Origin: Anseranas semipalmata
Lineage: Eukaryota; Chordata; Aves; Anseriformes; Anseranatidae
Assembly (NCBI GenBank): GCA_013399115.1
Contig: VXAA01005249.1
Coordinates: forward strand, 201,769 to 265,768
DNA: 64,000 bases
Direction: 5' to 3'
Positions 61,065 through 64,000 of the stretch are shown in pieces. The position numbers and the translations under genes were made by a program. Below the pieces are notes generated by a model, which saw only the letters and a list, made by a program, of their open reading frames with translations, was not told the DNA's origin and did no database searches. The first letter of the stretch is position 1; every line of letters begins with the position of its first letter.

Positions 61065-63006
61065 ACCTTCTATTTCACAGTTATTGCTTATGCTTATGCT
61101 GTTACCCCATAGAAGCTGCAACGTAACTCACCCTTCTTTCATGACCTTTAGGGCCATATTTCAGGCATATGTACAGTCTACATGTGAAGTCAGTCTCTCT
61201 GCTGATGTTAATCCATGTTGTGCTACTGGCTTCTGTGATCCCTTCCAAGTCAAACTTTTTGATGACCTGATCCAAACCTCTCTTAGGTGAGAGGTCATCA
61301 TCATTTCTTCGGGTTTTGTGTTCTTTTTCCCCTAGTTGTTTCCTTTAGTACTATCACTGATGTGCTTCCTTAGAAAAGTTGTATATGTATTTTGCATAGT
61401 CAACACGCTATAAGCATCTTATCTCTCTCCTAACTGGAAGAGTGCTGTCTCCTTACTTTGCCTGATAGGCCTCGAGACAGTCCAGGGCTTCTGCAGTGTT
61501 GTGTGAATTGGTCCTGCCTCTGACATACCTTGGCTCCAGAATACACTGCACACACCCTTTGTGCAGCTTGAGAGGTCTTCACTGAATGGGTGGCTTATGG
61601 CAGCTTTCCATATGGCTTGCACTAACATATCCTTCTCGTAAGAGGTGGGATTTTAGGGCTTCTTTTATTGTTCTCATTCTGTCTGTTGTGAGAAGGCTGG
61701 GCTGGTGAAAAGGCTGTCATTCTGCATGCTGCTTTACTGATGCTGGCTCTAAAGGCAATGCTGTGCCTGGTGTCATCACAGAGTTGTGTAAAGGGACTGC
61801 AAGTGCTTTGTGTCACCTACTAATGCCACCCAAAAGTCAGAGTTTTGCTCACCAAAAAGAACAAAACCAGCCACAGGGGACTTCCAGGTGAGGGGAGTAG
61901 AAGGGATCATTTAGTTTGCTTGAAACAGTAGTAGATAGTAAGGCAGAAATTGGATGTTGAAATGCAAAAGGACAGTCCTGTTTACTGGTTTTCCAATAAC
62001 ACAAAGTACATTCTTACATAAGGCTCCATTTTACAAAAGCTAAACAGACAATTCAAGAAATATTGTGCACCTAATCAATACTAATGACATCCCCCTTAAT
62101 ACAGTTACAGTCATCTGTCTCTGTGCTCACAGGGATAAAAATTTTCTCCTGAGGTATTAATGACTGAACAAAAGTAACTTCTAGAGTTATCACATTCTTC
62201 TGAAATATTGACTTATTTGTCTACTGCCAAAGGCAAACGAGTGGATGGAAATGGCCTTTCTATGGTCCCAGAGGCTAAGTACAACTCATTACAATTAAAA
62301 ACTCTTGCGAAAATAGACAAATTCTGAAGATATGTACTGCACTGCTCAATAGATGCTTAAGAACATCAGGATTAAAGTGAACATGAATAGTTTTGGACTG
62401 AAAATTATGTGAAGTACTGCAAGTAGATTATTTTCAAGGAAATTTTGAAAAATTACCTTCATTTAATACAAAGCTTTCCAAATCAACTCATGTCATCACC
62501 TATTCATAAGGAATTTGGCAGGCATGTACTGATCCAACTGCTATTTTTTTATAAACACGAGCAAAGCAACCAATATATTTTGATAATCTAGTCTTTGGTT
62601 AACAAAAAGCTGTGGAAATCCAGGGTTAAGTCTTCCTCTTCTTCTCCTTCCCCACCTCTCCCAGAAACCTCTGGGGCACTAAAGTGGGATTTCAGAAAAA
62701 TTTCAGCACCATAGCCCTAACCTGTGGTTTTACAGCCAACCCACTCAGCGTCTGTAAAGCCTCTGAGCATGTCCAGAATTGCCCTGCATCTTGACAGGAC
62801 AGAGGTGTCTGGCACCACCATAATACCAGCCACATCCCAAACTTGGCCTCCTTCCCACAGAGATCCCTGTGGGCCCAAAAGTAGACAGCTTTCCCTGATG
62901 TGCACTGATGGGATCAGGCTCCCTACAAAATGTATTGATGGCAGTTCTTTTATTTTTTCTGTTTTAAGATATTTGCAAAAGAGGAAGTGCTCATGGTGTC
63001 CTCTTC

Positions 63007-63042
63007 TAATTATTCCACATTAAGATAGTAGTGGAATAATTA
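63007..63042. repeat. perfect 12-bp hairpin
   Basis: TAATTATTCCAC (63007-63018) and GTGGAATAATTA (63031-63042) are exact reverse complements with a 12-base loop. It stands 35 bases before a second hairpin. Confidence 0.92.
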
Positions 63043-63077
63043 ATAGATTCATGTAGGAAAGGTTGGAGGGCCCTTGA

Positions 63078-63108
63078 TTCAACATCTCCTCAGGGTGGAG
63101 ATGTTGAA
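63078..63108. repeat. perfect 12-bp hairpin
   Basis: TTCAACATCTCC (63078-63089) and GGAGATGTTGAA (63097-63108) are exact reverse complements with the 7-base loop TCAGGGT. No T run follows, so it is not terminator-like, and the eukaryotic context makes that irrelevant. Confidence 0.92.
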
Positions 63109-64000
63109 ATCTCCATCCCTCAGTACAACAAGATAATTTTCTTGAGAATCTTTTAGTAGAAAGCAATTGTAAACAGCAGCACTTCCAAATGTATCAACTA
63201 CAATTCCCCAGAAGCATTAACCAAAATATTTTTATGCAATCACCCATTTGTAGGGACAACTTTATGTCTCAAGGAGCCAGATGAGATGCCTTAAAATAGG
63301 TATTTTCCACTGTTAACTGTTATCATTGCTTATAGAATGAATTCCAACAAATATCACCAAAGAAAATTCATATTTCTATGTGTAGGATGGTAGCTGATAA
63401 CTAATATTATTCTTCTTCCTCTGCTTTTACTGAATGGTGGTCTTGTTTTCCTTAGTGAGGCAGCCAAAGTTGCATGGGAAAATGCTTCATCTGAGCTCTG
63501 GTATTTTAGAAACTGAAAACTTTGAGTCAAAAACATTTCCACTGAAACCCAAAAATTTCTATGTGGGAAGGCTGACAAGCTGCCTGTTGCCCAAGCAATC
63601 TGTGTGTCCCATTGCTACAGTGTTTGTGTGTCTTTTGGGAGAGGATGGTATGAGGTGTACAAGATAACAAAAGAGGACAACAAAAAAGGTGAATGCATCT
63701 TCTCTCATCTTCTGTTATCTGACTGAACTCCGCAGAGATGTGGAGTGGTTCACCGTGAAACTGTGAAAATGGACTGCATCAGCCTCCACCCCCTCAATTC
63801 CAGTTGCTGCTGTTATATGCTTACTGCATGACCCACCAAAAATCACAAAGGGTTTTAATAAAATATGTGCAATTCATGACAATCTCCTCATTCAGGTCAG
63901 ACCTGCTTCTCATTTTTTGAGTGTGGTCTAGGAAAGTCAATGAAGCCACAGAAGGAGGCTTGTCCTAGTTTATTGTCAGCACACCACAGAGGTCAGAGGG

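Larger units (their letters stand above)
61065..64000. other. unannotated DNA to window end
   Basis: No gene or confident mobile element recognised. Two perfect 12-bp hairpins lie at 63007-63108 (separate entries). A 99-codon plus frame (62724-63023) has an overlapping minus frame and no family resemblance. Confidence 0.55.

Noticed and set aside
63040..63090. Possible decayed CR1 3' end ('aggaaaggttggagggccct')
   Set aside because: It resembles the CR1 UTR loosely, but the tail units and the following UTR blocks are missing.
1..64000. tRNA, rRNA, snRNA genes, CRISPR arrays, prokaryotic operons or defence systems
   Set aside because: None of their signatures were seen. The repeats are avian and the sequence is nuclear eukaryotic noncoding DNA.

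Overview
This window looks like a piece of a bird nuclear genome, from a draft assembly, that lies in intergenic or intronic DNA. The evidence is the repeat content: at least eleven fragments of CR1-type LINEs, most ending in the short (ATTCTRTG)n tail typical of avian CR1, and a solo endogenous-retrovirus LTR that I recognise as a common avian family. The DNA is AT-rich, and there are two runs of N (15038-15345 and 47264-47405) and two single Ns (4909, 25246). I found no protein-coding gene, no tRNA or rRNA gene and no CRISPR array. The only open frames with recognisable protein similarity are dead remnants of CR1 ORF2 (reverse-transcriptase C-terminus).

Layout. 0-5 kb: unique AT-rich DNA with poly-T and TA tracts. 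5.0-6.0 kb: one moderately young and one very old CR1 fragment, both plus strand. 6-14.5 kb: unique DNA with homopolymers and a faint MIR-like stretch near 7.35 kb. 14.57-15.46 kb: solo LTR with a perfect 5-bp target-site duplication, interrupted by a gap. 16.8-18.2 kb: two plus-strand CR1 3' ends, the first flanked by a 13-bp direct repeat, with a candidate conserved noncoding block between them. 18-31 kb: mostly unique DNA with one minus-strand CR1 end at 23.96 kb. 31.7-32.4 kb: a (TAAAA)7 microsatellite followed by a 570-bp plus-strand CR1. 33.9-34.3 kb: an isolated GC-rich island of unknown nature. 36.58-37.23 kb: a large inverted repeat (124-bp arms, about 90% identical by hand alignment, 407-bp spacer), directly followed by the best-preserved CR1 in the window (37.26-37.96 kb, minus). 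40.4-42.6 kb: three minus-strand CR1 remnants. 46.8-47.5 kb: a plus-strand CR1 with a gap. 48.2 kb: a MIR-like SINE remnant. 49.9-50.5 kb: a very old CR1/L3-like remnant. 53.0 kb: a short CR1 end. 57.25-57.44 kb: a dense cluster of transcription-factor-like motifs, a candidate enhancer. 61.0 and 63.0 kb: short perfect hairpins.

Nothing here forms a working gene system. The most unusual structure is the 36.6-37.2 kb inverted repeat, which I cannot assign to a known family. All repeat-family calls come from recalled consensus sequences and hand alignment, not from a database search.
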